NCBI GenBank assembly: GCA_001689495.1
Contig: LUJS01000023.1
Location: forward strand, 62,001 to 126,000
Source of the DNA: Bacteroidales bacterium M8
GTDB lineage: Bacteria; Bacteroidota; Bacteroidia; Bacteroidales; Muribaculaceae
DNA: 64,000 nucleotides
Direction: 5' to 3'
The translations under genes were made by a program, and so were the position numbers. Below are positions 16,910 through 25,686 of this stretch, in pieces (the stretch's first letter is position 1; each line of letters opens with the position of its first letter). The notes beneath the pieces were generated by a model. The model was not told the origin of the DNA. It searched no databases and saw only the letters and a list, made by a program, of their open reading frames with translations.

Positions 16910-18376
16910 TTATCGCTTGATTTCGTCAAAGGCCTCGCAGACCACCTCGCGGTCGTCGAAGTGGTGCTTGACGCCGCATATTTCCTGATAGTCCTCGTGT
17001 CCCTTGCCGGCCACGAGCACCACGGTGCCGCGCGATGCCATGGAGATGGCCTTGCGTATGGCCTCGCGGCGGTCGGTGATGTGGAGCGCCTTGCCGCGCA
17101 GGGTGTCGTCGAGTCCGGCCTCCATCTGTGCTATGATGGCCTCGGGCTCCTCGAACCGGGGATTGTCCGAGGTGAGTATGACGCGCGAGCTGCGCAGCGC
17201 GGCCTCGCGGGCCATGATGGGACGCTTGCCGGCGTCACGGTTGCCGCCGCAGCCGACCACGGTGATGACCTCGCCGTTCGGGCCAACGACCTCGCGTATG
17301 GTGTCGAGCACGTTGACCAGCGCGTCGGGGGTGTGGGCATAGTCGACGATGGCCGTCACGCCCTGTGGCGAGTGGAATGCCTGAAACCTGCCGGCCACGG
17401 GGACCAGCTCGGAGATGTGGCGCAGCACGTCGTCGACGGGCCATCCCAGCAGCACCGAGGCGCCATAGACGGCGGTGAGGTTATAGGCGTTGAAGCGGCC
17501 CGTGAATCGGGTCTCGACCTCGCGACCGTTCAGGCTGAGCAGGGTGCCGTCGAGGCGCTGCTCGACGATGCGGCCGCAGAAGTCGGCCTCGCCGCGCAGC
17601 GAGTATGTCTTGCGCGAGGCGGCGGTGTTCTGCAGCATCACGGCGCCGTTGCGGTCGTCGGCGTTGGTCAGCGCGAAGGCCCCGGCGGGGAGTCCGTCAA
17701 AGAACATCTTCTTGGCGGCGATGTATGCCTCGAAGGTCTTGTGATAGTCGAGGTGGTCGCGGGTGAGGTTGGTGAAGATGCCGCCGCGGAACGTGAGTCC
17801 GGCGATGCGGCGCTGGTGTGCTGCGTGCGAGCTCACCTCCATGGCCGCGTATGTGCATCCGGCCTCGACCATCTGTGCCAGCAGGCGGTTGATGGTGACG
17901 GGGTCGGGTGTGGTGTGGTCGGTGGGATAGGGGGTGGTGTCCACATAGTTGCAGACAGTCGAGAGCAGTCCGGCCTTGTGGCCCATCAGGCGCGCCATCT
18001 CGTAGATGAGGGTTGCCGTTGTTGTCTTGCCGTTGGTGCCGGTGACGCCCACCAGAGCCAGCTTGCGCGAGGGGTTGTCATACCACTGCGATGCCAGCAG
18101 GCCGAGGGCCTCGGCGCTCGACGACACCTCTATATATATGACACCGTCGGCGCGCTGTTCGGGCACCTGCTCGCACACGACGGCGACGGCGCCGCGCTCG
18201 ATGGCCGAGGGTATGAATCTGTGGCCGTCGACGCTGACGCCGGGCACAGCCACGAAGAGCCATCCGGCCTCGACCTGACGCGAGTCGGCGGTGATGCCCT
18301 TGATGTCGGTGTCCTGTGCCAGCTCGCCCACGGTGGCCACGGGGGTTATGGCTGATAGTAAATGGTCTGTTCTCAT
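16910..18376 (-). CDS. murE: UDP-MurNAc-tripeptide synthetase MurE (meso-DAP type)
   Basis: MurE adds the third amino acid of the peptide stem. The ATP loop is VTGTNGKTTTATLIYEM, and the central domain shows FTNLTRDHLDYH. The substrate-selecting motif is DNPR (in LTSDNPRFEEP), which in characterised MurE enzymes marks meso-diaminopimelate specificity rather than lysine. This agrees with the aspartate-semialdehyde dehydrogenase at 60.0 kb, which feeds the DAP pathway. The C-terminal end carries VAGKGHEDYQ. The 488-residue length is normal. It lies 64 bases downstream of ftsI and 34 bases upstream of mraY. Confidence 0.97.
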   Translation of the reverse strand: MRTDHLLSAITPVATVGELAQDTDIKGITADSRQVEAGWLFVAVPGVSVDGHRFIPSAIERGAVAVVCEQVPEQRADGVIYIEVSSSAEALGLLASQWYDNPSRKLALVGVTGTNGKTTTATLIYEMARLMGHKAGLLSTVCNYVDTTPYPTDHTTPDPVTINRLLAQMVEAGCTYAAMEVSSHAAHQRRIAGLTFRGGIFTNLTRDHLDYHKTFEAYIAAKKMFFDGLPAGAFALTNADDRNGAVMLQNTAASRKTYSLRGEADFCGRIVEQRLDGTLLSLNGREVETRFTGRFNAYNLTAVYGASVLLGWPVDDVLRHISELVPVAGRFQAFHSPQGVTAIVDYAHTPDALVNVLDTIREVVGPNGEVITVVGCGGNRDAGKRPIMAREAALRSSRVILTSDNPRFEEPEAIIAQMEAGLDDTLRGKALHITDRREAIRKAISMASRGTVVLVAGKGHEDYQEICGVKHHFDDREVVCEAFDEIKR

Positions 18377-18440
18377 CTTTCTTACCTTGATGCTTGGATG
18401 AAATGCTTTTGGATGTTTTCTGAATCTGTCCTGACCCCGG

Positions 18441-20525
18441 TCATCGTGACAGGGCGAGGCTGATGCGGGCGCCGCGTCCCACGAGGGTGCCGGGCGCGGG
18501 GGTCTGCGACCTGACGAATCCCGAGCCCGATATGCTCACGTTATATCCGGCGGCCTCGAGGGTGGCTATGGCGTCGCGGGCGCTCATGTGGCGCACGTCG
18601 GGTATGCCAGAGCCACCTTTGGCGGGAGCCTTGAGCGACTTGCCCGAGGGGAGCCCGAAGGGGGCCTTGAGGCGCGAGTACGAGCTGCGGTCGGTCGACG
18701 CATAGAAGGTCGGTCCGGCCACCGAGGGGGTCGATGTCTCATAGTCCGAGCTGTTGCCCAGCAGTCCGCGCGAATAGAGTTTCATCGCCGTGTTCTTGAG
18801 CACCTGACCCGAGGTCGTGGCCGCGCCGAAGAAGTTCTTCTTGGGGTGGCAGGTCAGCACCACGCAGCTATACATGGGGTTTTCGGCGGGGAAGAATCCG
18901 CAGAAGGCCAGACGCTTCTTCGACGTGTTGTACTGGCCGTTGTCTATGGTATAGCAGGTGCCTGTCTTGCCGGCTATCCTGACGAGGTCGTTGCGCAGGA
19001 ACTTGCCCGTGCCGTGGTCGCCCCACACCACGCGGGTCAGCATCTCGCGCATGATGGCCGCCGTCTCGGGCGAGCATGCGCGGCCGTTGCCGATATGGCC
19101 CACGGGGAGTATGGAGTCGACGGTGCCGCGGAGCTCGCGCACCAGTCGGGGCCTGACGAAGACGCCGTCGTTGGCGATGGCGTTATAGAGCGCCAGCGTG
19201 TAGATGGGGGGTATCTCGGTGGCATATCCGTAGCACTGGCGCGACATGGCTATGCGGCCGTCGCGGCGCGTGGGCACGCTGTCGATGCGTGGCGTCACCT
19301 CGCCGGCGATGCCGGTGTTGAGGGGCTCGAGGAATCCGAGTTTCTTGACGCGGGCATAGAAGCCGCCGGGTATCGAGTCGTACCTGCGGGTCATGATGCG
19401 CGCCATGCCGATGTTTGACGACTGCTCGATGACGTCGCCGACCCTGATCGCCGCCGTGTGGTGGGCGTCGGTGATGGGGCGTCCGCCGGCATAGGCCCAG
19501 CCCGAGCCGGTGGGGAGCATCTCGTCGAAGTCCTTGACGATGCCGTCCTCGACGGCTATCATCATCGACAGGGTCTTGACCACCGAGCCGGGCTCGAAGC
19601 GCATCACGGCGCGGTTCAGGGCCTCGACATATCCGGGGCCGTCGGGGTTCTGCTCGAGGTTGGAGATGGCCTTGATGTCGCCGGTCTTGACATCCATCAG
19701 CACGGCCAGGCCCCAGTCGGCACCGCACGAGTCGAGCACGTTGTTGAGCTCGTTCTCGAGTATGTCCTGCATGTTGATGTCTATGGTGGTGACCACGTCG
19801 CAACCGGGCACGGCGGGCACTGCGGCCATGTCGGCGATGTCTTTGGTCAGGTGCACCTTGTGTGTGGTGCCCGTCTTGCCATAGAGCAGCGAGTCGAGGG
19901 CCATCTCGATGCCCGAGCGGCCATGTATCTCCTCGCTGTCCGAGGTCTGTCCGACGCGGCCTATCGAGCGCTTGGCCATGTTGCCATAGGGGTTGAAGCG
20001 GCGCATGTAGCGCTCGAACGTCAGGCCGGTGCGGTTTCGGTTGCCCTTGAAGTATGAGAGCGACTTCATCAGCTGCATGTCGGCGTGCGAGAGTCCGGCC
20101 ACGAGCTTGTATGCGCGGGGACGCTTGGCGGGCTCGATGGCGAGGGGCTTGAGCAGGTGCTCGCGCCACTGGGCCGCGGTCTTGACCGGAAAGTGCTCGG
20201 CCAGCTGGGTGGACAGCGATTCGATCGAGTCGCGCAGGCGCTTGGGGTTGAACTTCTCGGCGCGATAGTCCATGCGGGCCACGTAGAAGTTGAGGTTGGT
20301 GGCCAGAATGCTGCCGTCGGCGGCGAGGATGTTGCCGCGCTGGGGTATGATGTCATGGCTGCGGCTCATCTCGTCGGATATGCGCTCGTTCCACTTGTCG
20401 GCATTGACGACGGTGGTCTCGGTGAGCTTGACTATGATCCAAGCCGACAGTATGAGTATGCCGAACACGACCAGTCCGTATCTGAACAGGATGTTGGTGC
20501 GATTGTCGTTCTTTTTTGTAGCCAT
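18441..20525 (-). CDS. ftsI: Septal penicillin-binding protein FtsI (PBP3) with PASTA domain
   Basis: FtsI is the transpeptidase that cross-links septal peptidoglycan, working with FtsW. One membrane segment lies at residues 14-36. A dimerisation domain follows (HDIIPQRGNILAADGSILA). The transpeptidase domain has the three active-site motifs: SVVK in FEPGSVVKTLSM, SSN in VIEQSSNIGMARI and KTG in RIAGKTGTCYT. The last 70 residues form one PASTA domain (IPDVRHMSARDAIATLEAAGY), which is usual for Bacteroidota FtsI but absent from the E. coli protein. Before it is a Ser/Gly/Lys-rich linker. The 694-residue length fits. It follows ftsL-like by only three bases. Confidence 0.97.
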   Translation of the reverse strand: MATKKNDNRTNILFRYGLVVFGILILSAWIIVKLTETTVVNADKWNERISDEMSRSHDIIPQRGNILAADGSILATNLNFYVARMDYRAEKFNPKRLRDSIESLSTQLAEHFPVKTAAQWREHLLKPLAIEPAKRPRAYKLVAGLSHADMQLMKSLSYFKGNRNRTGLTFERYMRRFNPYGNMAKRSIGRVGQTSDSEEIHGRSGIEMALDSLLYGKTGTTHKVHLTKDIADMAAVPAVPGCDVVTTIDINMQDILENELNNVLDSCGADWGLAVLMDVKTGDIKAISNLEQNPDGPGYVEALNRAVMRFEPGSVVKTLSMMIAVEDGIVKDFDEMLPTGSGWAYAGGRPITDAHHTAAIRVGDVIEQSSNIGMARIMTRRYDSIPGGFYARVKKLGFLEPLNTGIAGEVTPRIDSVPTRRDGRIAMSRQCYGYATEIPPIYTLALYNAIANDGVFVRPRLVRELRGTVDSILPVGHIGNGRACSPETAAIMREMLTRVVWGDHGTGKFLRNDLVRIAGKTGTCYTIDNGQYNTSKKRLAFCGFFPAENPMYSCVVLTCHPKKNFFGAATTSGQVLKNTAMKLYSRGLLGNSSDYETSTPSVAGPTFYASTDRSSYSRLKAPFGLPSGKSLKAPAKGGSGIPDVRHMSARDAIATLEAAGYNVSISGSGFVRSQTPAPGTLVGRGARISLALSR

Positions 20526-20528
20526 TGC

Positions 20529-20849
20529 CTAATCTTTTATGCGGAATGCGGGTTGGGGCTGTACGCGCAGGCCGAGGTGGAGCGAGTCGACCATCTGCTG
20601 CATCGAGGTCTCGCGCGTGCGGCTCATGAATGCGCTGCGCTCGCGGTCTTTCTCGTTCTCTACGATCTCGAGCTGACGCTCGAGGGCGGTGATCTTCTCG
20701 ATGTTGGTGCGATATGTGAACTTGGTGGTGATGTAGACCATCATCACTATGACGAATATGACCACCGGCAGCCAGTGACGGGCGAAGAAGTCGCTCGAGA
20801 TGACCTGACCGAATGCCACACGCTTGCCTATGCCTGCACGTTTTGCCAT
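20529..20849 (-). CDS. ftsL: FtsL-like division protein (short bitopic coiled coil)
   Basis: This 106-residue protein has a polar N terminus (MAKRAGIGKRVAFGQVI), one membrane segment at about residues 25-42 (WLPVVIFVIVMMVYITTK) and a heptad-like charged region after it (IEKITALERQLEIVENEKDRE). That architecture and its position between rsmH and ftsI fit the FtsL role of bridging FtsQ and FtsW/FtsI. Sequence conservation is too low for a motif match, so the call depends on context. Its stop is three bases from the ftsI start. A nonamer repeat array lies just upstream of its start. Confidence 0.85.
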   Translation of the reverse strand: MAKRAGIGKRVAFGQVISSDFFARHWLPVVIFVIVMMVYITTKFTYRTNIEKITALERQLEIVENEKDRERSAFMSRTRETSMQQMVDSLHLGLRVQPQPAFRIKD

Positions 20850-20862
20850 TGTTGGGGAGGAG

Positions 20863-20914
20863 GGTTGGTTGATATGGTTGGTCTAGTTGAACTAGTTGGT
20901 CTAGTTGGACTAGA
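20863..20914. repeat. CTAGTTGGA-type nonamer repeat between rsmH and ftsL
   Basis: Imperfect 9-base units of the type CTAGTTGGA, CTAGTTGAA, CTAGTTGGT follow each other. They lie in the 91-base gap between the rsmH stop and the ftsL start, inside the dcw operon. The same unit forms a second array at 57969-58038. Confidence 0.85.
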
Positions 20915-20940
20915 ATAACTGTAAAAACTATTAAAAAAAC

Positions 20941-21864
20941 TCAAATCTTTGTTGCTACCCTGAGCTTGGCGCTGCGGGCGCGGGGGTTGCGCTCTATCTC
21001 GGTGTCGGTGGGGACGACGGGCTTTGAGCCGAGCGGCTTCATGGGGGCGTTGACGCGACCATAGAAGTCTTTGTCTACCTTGCCCTCGATGTTGCCGGTC
21101 TTCATGAAGTTCTTGACCAGACGGTCTTCGAGGCTGTGATACGTTATCACTGCCAGACGTCCGCCGGGACGCAGCACGCGCAGGGCGCCGTCGAGCAGTT
21201 CGGCGAGGGCGTCGAGCTCGTGGTTGACCTCGATGCGCAGGGCCTGAAACACCTGTGCCAGCTCTTTCTTCTCCTTGCGGGGGTCTATCATGGGCGACAC
21301 CACTGCCAGCAGGTCCGAGACGGTGGCGAAGGTGCGTCCCCCCTCGCGCTCGCGCACGATGGCGTCGGCCAGACGGCGGGCCTGTCCGAACTCGCCATAG
21401 AGCTTGAACATGCGGGTCATGTCGTCGCGGTCCATGGTGCGCAGCAGGTCGCCGGCGGTGACGGCGGCGCTGCGGTTCATGCGCATGTCCAGCGGGCCGT
21501 CGGCGCGGAACGAGAAGCCCCTGTCGGCGTCGTCGAAGTGATGCGAGGACACCCCGAGGTCGGCCAGCACGCCGTCGACCGAGGCGACGCCGTGAAAGCG
21601 CATGAAGTTGGTGATGTACCTGAAGTTGGAGTGCACCATGACGAGGCGGGCCTCGTCGCGTGGCGCGCGGCTGATGGCATCCATGTCCTGATCGAAGGCA
21701 TAGACGCGGCCTCCGGCATCAAAATCGAGATGTCCGACAATGGCGCGGGTGTGCCCTCCGCCACCGTATGTGGCGTCTACATAAATGCCTCCGGGCCTGA
21801 TGTCGAGGGCCTCGATGGTCTCGTCGAGCAGGGCGGGAATGTGGTAGGGGAGCTGGTCGGCCAT
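20941..21864 (-). CDS. rsmH: 16S rRNA (cytosine(1402)-N(4))-methyltransferase RsmH
   Basis: RsmH (MraW) methylates N4 of C1402 of 16S rRNA. The SAM-binding motif is YVDATYGGGGHTRAI. Other conserved parts are GVLADLGVSSHHFDDADRGFSFR, DMRMNRS, and the C-terminal TYHSLEDRLVKNFMK. I chose ATG 21864 (MADQLPYHIPALL, 307 residues). A longer frame opens at 21951, but a consensus promoter lies inside it, so the longer start cannot be used from that promoter. It is the first gene of the dcw cluster here. In Bacteroidales and many other bacteria mraZ precedes it, but no mraZ is present in this window. Confidence 0.97.
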   Translation of the reverse strand: MADQLPYHIPALLDETIEALDIRPGGIYVDATYGGGGHTRAIVGHLDFDAGGRVYAFDQDMDAISRAPRDEARLVMVHSNFRYITNFMRFHGVASVDGVLADLGVSSHHFDDADRGFSFRADGPLDMRMNRSAAVTAGDLLRTMDRDDMTRMFKLYGEFGQARRLADAIVREREGGRTFATVSDLLAVVSPMIDPRKEKKELAQVFQALRIEVNHELDALAELLDGALRVLRPGGRLAVITYHSLEDRLVKNFMKTGNIEGKVDKDFYGRVNAPMKPLGSKPVVPTDTEIERNPRARSAKLRVATKI

Positions 21865-22170
21865 ATCGTAGTCTATACGGTTTGTGATGGTAAGGGTTGG
21901 GAATGGAAAATCAGAGCCCAAAGTTACGCAAAAATTTGCAAAACCAAACACCGCGAGGACAAAAAAGTTATGAACATCGCGGCATATCTCTTCTTTTATA
22001 TTACAGAGGTATCACCGCGGCCGAATCTATCGCCGCCGGGCAAATAAATTTGCAATCGCAAATTGACTGTGCGTCAGAACAAACACGGCCGGCGAAATGT
22101 TTTTAATCTATAAGAACCTCACGGCATTAAGACTCATTTACTAATTATCCTCACTTAAAAACTCTCCGTC
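21865..22170. other. Divergent intergenic region between rsmH and aspT
   Basis: This 306-base gap carries the dcw promoter on the minus strand (entered separately). On the plus strand TAAATTTG at 22045-22052 matches the -7 consensus but lacks a TTTG partner; it would give aspT a leader of about 110 bases. A small plus-strand frame here shows no coding character. I see no mraZ remnant. Confidence 0.6.
21919..21948 (-). promoter_or_regulatory. dcw operon promoter (TTTG, 18 bases, TAACTTTG)
   Basis: On the minus strand TTTG (21948-21945) is followed after 18 bases by TAACTTTG (21926-21919), an exact Bacteroidota promoter. Transcription would begin near 21912, about 48 bases before the rsmH ATG at 21864. 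It fixes the shorter rsmH start. Confidence 0.85.
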
Positions 22171-23877
22171 ATGTTACAATGGTTTTTAGAGACGTTCAGG
22201 ACATATCCATCCATTCCGATATTCCTGACAATCGGTCTCGGCTTCCTGATCGGCAAGCTGAAGTACAAGACATTCTCGCTCGGCACGGTCACCTCGGTCC
22301 TTCTGGTCGGTGTGGTCGTCGGGCAGATGAACATTCCCATCGGTGCTCCCCTCAAGGCGCTGTTCTTCCTTATCTTCCTGTTTGCCATCGGCTATAAGTG
22401 CGGACCGCAGTTCGTCTCGGCCATCCGCGGACAGGGCATCAAGCAGGTCATCTTCGCGTGCGTGGTGTGCGTGCTCTGTCTGGTGGTGACGTTTGCCTGC
22501 GCCAAGATAATGAACTATAACGCAGCCATCGCCACCGGCCTCTTCTCGGGTGCGCAGACCATCTCGGCCGTCATCGGCGTGGGCACCGACACCATCGGCA
22601 CCCTGCATATCCCCGACGAGCAGAAGAAACAGTGGATAGACCTCATCCCCGTGTGCTATGCCGTGACATACGTGTTCGGCACCGTGGGCTCGGCTTGGAT
22701 CCTCGGCAGCCTCGGCCCCGCCATGCTGGGCGGCCTCGCCAAGGTGAAGAAGCAGACCAAGGAGCTCGAGGAGCAGCTCAACCACTCGTCGCTCTCGTCA
22801 GACCCTGCGTTCATCAACGGCAACCGGCCCATCGCGTTCCGTGCCTATAAGGTGACCGCCGACCACTTCTCGACACCGCAGACAGTGGCTCAGATCGAGG
22901 AGCACTTCAAGACCCTCGGGCGCCGGCTGTTCGTAGAGCGTGTCCGCACCGCCGACCACCAGATGCTGCCCGCCACCCCCGATCTGTCGGTCAAGATAGG
23001 TGACGAGATAGTGCTCTCGGGCCGCCACGAGTACATCATTCAGGACGAGAGCTGGATCGGCCCCGAGATCGACGACGGCGCCCTGCTCACGTTCAACGTC
23101 GAGAAGACCAAGGTCATGGTGACCAAGAAGTCTTCGGGCATGACCGTCGACGCGCTGCGCGCCAAGCCGTTCATGTACGGAGTGATGATACAGTCGATAA
23201 CCCGTCAGGGTGGCGTCAATATTCCCGTGCTGGCCCAGACCGAGCTGATGCAGGGCGACATGATGACCATCATGGGCCTGCCGCAGGAGGTCAAGGCCGC
23301 GGCACCCGAGATCGGTGTCGAGGAGCGTCCCACCAACGAGACGGACATGGTGTTCGTCAGCCTTGCCATAGTCATCGGTGCCCTCATCGGCGCGCTGACC
23401 ATCAACTTCGGCAAGGTTCCCGTGAGCCTCTCGACCTCGGGCGGCGCCCTTATCGCAGGCCTGTTCTTCGGGTGGCTGCGCACCAAGCGCCCCTCGGTCG
23501 GCATCATTCCCGACTCGTCGCTGTGGCTGATGAATAATCTGGGCCTAAACATGTTCATCGCCGTCATCGGCATACAGGCCGGCCCGACATTCATCGCCGG
23601 CATCAAGGAGGTCGGCTGGATGCTGCTCGTCATGGGCGTCATCTCGACCTCGCTGCCTCTGCTGATAGCCATGTTCCTCGGCGCCAAGGTATTCAAGTTC
23701 CACCCGGCCATCAACCTCGGCTGCTGTGCCGGCGGACGTACCACCACCGCCTCGCTGGGCGCCATCACCGCCGCCCTCGACAGCTCGGTGCCCGCCATGG
23801 GCTATACCATCACCTATGCCATCGGCAACACGTTGCTGATACTTATGGGCGTCGCGATGGTGCTGATGTTCGTATAG
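22171..23877 (+). CDS. aspT: Aspartate:alanine antiporter, AAE family (AspT-like)
   Basis: This is a polytopic transporter of the aspartate:alanine exchanger family (YidE/YbjL duplication type). Two homologous membrane halves (about residues 1-165 and 390-568) flank a central soluble region with a TrkA_C/RCK-like domain (DLSVKIGDEIVLSGRHEYII). Each half has the family motif region, GLFSGAQTISAVIGVGTDT in the first and GCCAGGRTTTASLGAITAAL in the second. The next gene, 33 bases downstream, is aspartate 4-decarboxylase. Together they would import aspartate, decarboxylate it to alanine and CO2, and export alanine, consuming a proton in the cytosol and producing a proton-motive force. The family is known for that cycle in lactic acid bacteria; its use here is inferred. 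Length 568 is typical. Confidence 0.92.
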   Translation: MLQWFLETFRTYPSIPIFLTIGLGFLIGKLKYKTFSLGTVTSVLLVGVVVGQMNIPIGAPLKALFFLIFLFAIGYKCGPQFVSAIRGQGIKQVIFACVVCVLCLVVTFACAKIMNYNAAIATGLFSGAQTISAVIGVGTDTIGTLHIPDEQKKQWIDLIPVCYAVTYVFGTVGSAWILGSLGPAMLGGLAKVKKQTKELEEQLNHSSLSSDPAFINGNRPIAFRAYKVTADHFSTPQTVAQIEEHFKTLGRRLFVERVRTADHQMLPATPDLSVKIGDEIVLSGRHEYIIQDESWIGPEIDDGALLTFNVEKTKVMVTKKSSGMTVDALRAKPFMYGVMIQSITRQGGVNIPVLAQTELMQGDMMTIMGLPQEVKAAAPEIGVEERPTNETDMVFVSLAIVIGALIGALTINFGKVPVSLSTSGGALIAGLFFGWLRTKRPSVGIIPDSSLWLMNNLGLNMFIAVIGIQAGPTFIAGIKEVGWMLLVMGVISTSLPLLIAMFLGAKVFKFHPAINLGCCAGGRTTTASLGAITAALDSSVPAMGYTITYAIGNTLLILMGVAMVLMFV

Positions 23878-23910
23878 ACAATCCAACTTTCCTAACACAT
23901 ACACTTTACT

Positions 23911-25542
23911 ATGGCAACCAATCCCGAAAATCCCGCCTTTGAGAAAGCTCTGTCCAACATGAGCCCGTTTGAGATCAAGGGCACTCTGATTGATCTGGCC
24001 GAGAAGGACGCACAGCGCTCCACGGCCACATTCCTCAACGCCGGCCGCGGCAACCCCAACTGGCTGCTGTCGTTCCCCCGCAAGGCATTCTTCATGCTGG
24101 GCGAGTTCGCCATGAGCGAGGCCGACCGCGTGGCCTATGACAAGGAGATAGGCATCGTGGCATCGCCCACTCAGGCCGGCGTGGCCGAGAGATTCCGCGC
24201 GTTTCTCGAGGCCAACAAGGACAAGACCGGCGCCAAGGTGCTCAACCACTTCTATACCCACGTCACGGGCGACCTCAAGGTTGACCCCGACGAGCTGGTG
24301 TTCGAGATGGTCGACGGCATTCTGGGCGACCACTATCCCACGCCTCCGCGAATCCTGAAGAACGTCGAGATCGTGACCCGCGAGTATCTGCGCTGGGCCA
24401 TGGGCGGTGGCGACGACATGTCTGAGTATGACCTGTTTGCCACCGAGGGCTCGACCGCAGGCATGTGTTATGCGTTCAATACCCTGCAGCAGAACTTCCT
24501 GATGAAGAAGGGCGACAAGATAGCCCTGTTCACCCCGTGCTTCACCCCCTATATCGAGATTCCGCAGCTGCAGCAGTTCGGATTCGAGGTAGTCAACGTC
24601 AGCGCCAACAAGATCGAGAAGGACGGCTATCACGACTGGCAGTATCCCAAGGAGGAGATCGACAAGCTGCGCGACCCGTCGGTCAAGGCGGTCTGCATCA
24701 CCAACCCCTCGAACCCGCCCAGCGTCTGCCTGTCGCGCGAGGTGCTCGACATGCTCATCGACGTGGTCAAGAAGGACAATCCCAACCTGATGATAATCAC
24801 CGACGACGTGTACGGTACATTCATCAAGGGATTCAAGTCGCTGATGTACGAGCTGCCCTACAACACGCTGTGCCTCTACTCGTTCTCGAAGTATTTCGGA
24901 GCCACCGGATGGCGTGTCGCCGCCATGGCCCTGCGTTCGGACAAGAACGTGTTCGACGACCGTCTGGCAGCGTTGTCGGACGAGGAGAAGGCCGCCCTCA
25001 ACAAGCGTTACGAGAGCCTCGTCCTCGACCCCTCGAAGATCAAGTTCATCGACCGCCTCGTGGCCGACTCGCGTCTGGTTGGCCTGAACCACACCGCCGG
25101 CCTGTCCAACCCGCAGCAGATACAGATGATGCTGTTCTCGGCATTCGCATACCTGCACCGCGAGGAACTGCAGCCCAAGCTGATAGGCATGATCCACCGC
25201 CGTCTCGACGACCTGTGGAGCACCACCGGCTTCACCCTGCTGCCAGACCCCAACCGTGCCGGCTACTACTCGGAGATCGACCTGATGGTCTGGGCCAAGA
25301 AGTTCTATGGCGACGAGTTCGTCAAGTATCTCAACGACAACTACCAGCCTCTCGACTTCGTGATCCGTCTGGCCAACGAGACAGCCGTCGTGCTGCTGAA
25401 CGGCGACGGTTTCGACGGCCCCAAGTGGAGCGTGCGCGCGTCGCTGGCCAACCTCAACGAGGACGCATACCTCAAGATAGGCACCGCCATCCGCAAGATT
25501 CTCGACGAGTATCACGCCAAGTTCGTAGAGTCTAAGAAGTAA
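23911..25542 (+). CDS. aspD: Aspartate 4-decarboxylase (bifunctional aspartate aminotransferase)
   Basis: AspD is a PLP enzyme that removes the beta-carboxylate of L-aspartate to give L-alanine and CO2; family members also show aminotransferase activity. It belongs to fold type I. The PLP-binding lysine is Lys327 in YSFSKYFGATGWR. Other cofactor-binding parts are ATEGSTAGMCYAF, CITNPSNPPS and IITDDVYG. The length of 543 residues and the long N-terminal arm (FLNAGRGNPNWL) separate AspD from ordinary 400-residue aminotransferases. It follows the AspT-like antiporter by 33 bases, the arrangement seen in the characterised asp operon of Tetragenococcus. A strong terminator hairpin follows. Confidence 0.95.
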   Translation: MATNPENPAFEKALSNMSPFEIKGTLIDLAEKDAQRSTATFLNAGRGNPNWLLSFPRKAFFMLGEFAMSEADRVAYDKEIGIVASPTQAGVAERFRAFLEANKDKTGAKVLNHFYTHVTGDLKVDPDELVFEMVDGILGDHYPTPPRILKNVEIVTREYLRWAMGGGDDMSEYDLFATEGSTAGMCYAFNTLQQNFLMKKGDKIALFTPCFTPYIEIPQLQQFGFEVVNVSANKIEKDGYHDWQYPKEEIDKLRDPSVKAVCITNPSNPPSVCLSREVLDMLIDVVKKDNPNLMIITDDVYGTFIKGFKSLMYELPYNTLCLYSFSKYFGATGWRVAAMALRSDKNVFDDRLAALSDEEKAALNKRYESLVLDPSKIKFIDRLVADSRLVGLNHTAGLSNPQQIQMMLFSAFAYLHREELQPKLIGMIHRRLDDLWSTTGFTLLPDPNRAGYYSEIDLMVWAKKFYGDEFVKYLNDNYQPLDFVIRLANETAVVLLNGDGFDGPKWSVRASLANLNEDAYLKIGTAIRKILDEYHAKFVESKK

Positions 25543-25570
25543 CCCCTGTCAACGAGACAGTCACCGCATG

Positions 25571-25617
25571 CCGACGGCGTGCCTCCGCACAACCTGCGGG
25601 GCACGCCGCCGGTCTTT
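25571..25617 (+). terminator. Rho-independent terminator after aspD
   Basis: CGGCGTGCC at 25575-25583 pairs with GGCACGCCG at 25600-25608, and an inner CCGC/GCGG helix extends it. It is followed by GGTCTTTTCG. It separates the asp operon from the next cassette. Confidence 0.8.
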
Positions 25618-25667
25618 TCGTGTCCCCATGTCGGCATTAACGCACCATCCCGCCGTGACGGCGGCTG

Positions 25668-25675
25668 TAATTTTG
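25668..25675 (+). promoter_or_regulatory. Possible -7 element TAATTTTG before the terminase cassette
   Basis: An exact TAnnTTTG match lies 12 bases before the ATG at 25687, which would leave a leader of only about five bases, or about 14 for the in-frame ATG at 25696. There is no TTTG at the expected -33 position. Confidence 0.4.
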
Positions 25676-25686
25676 CGGAAAAAAAC

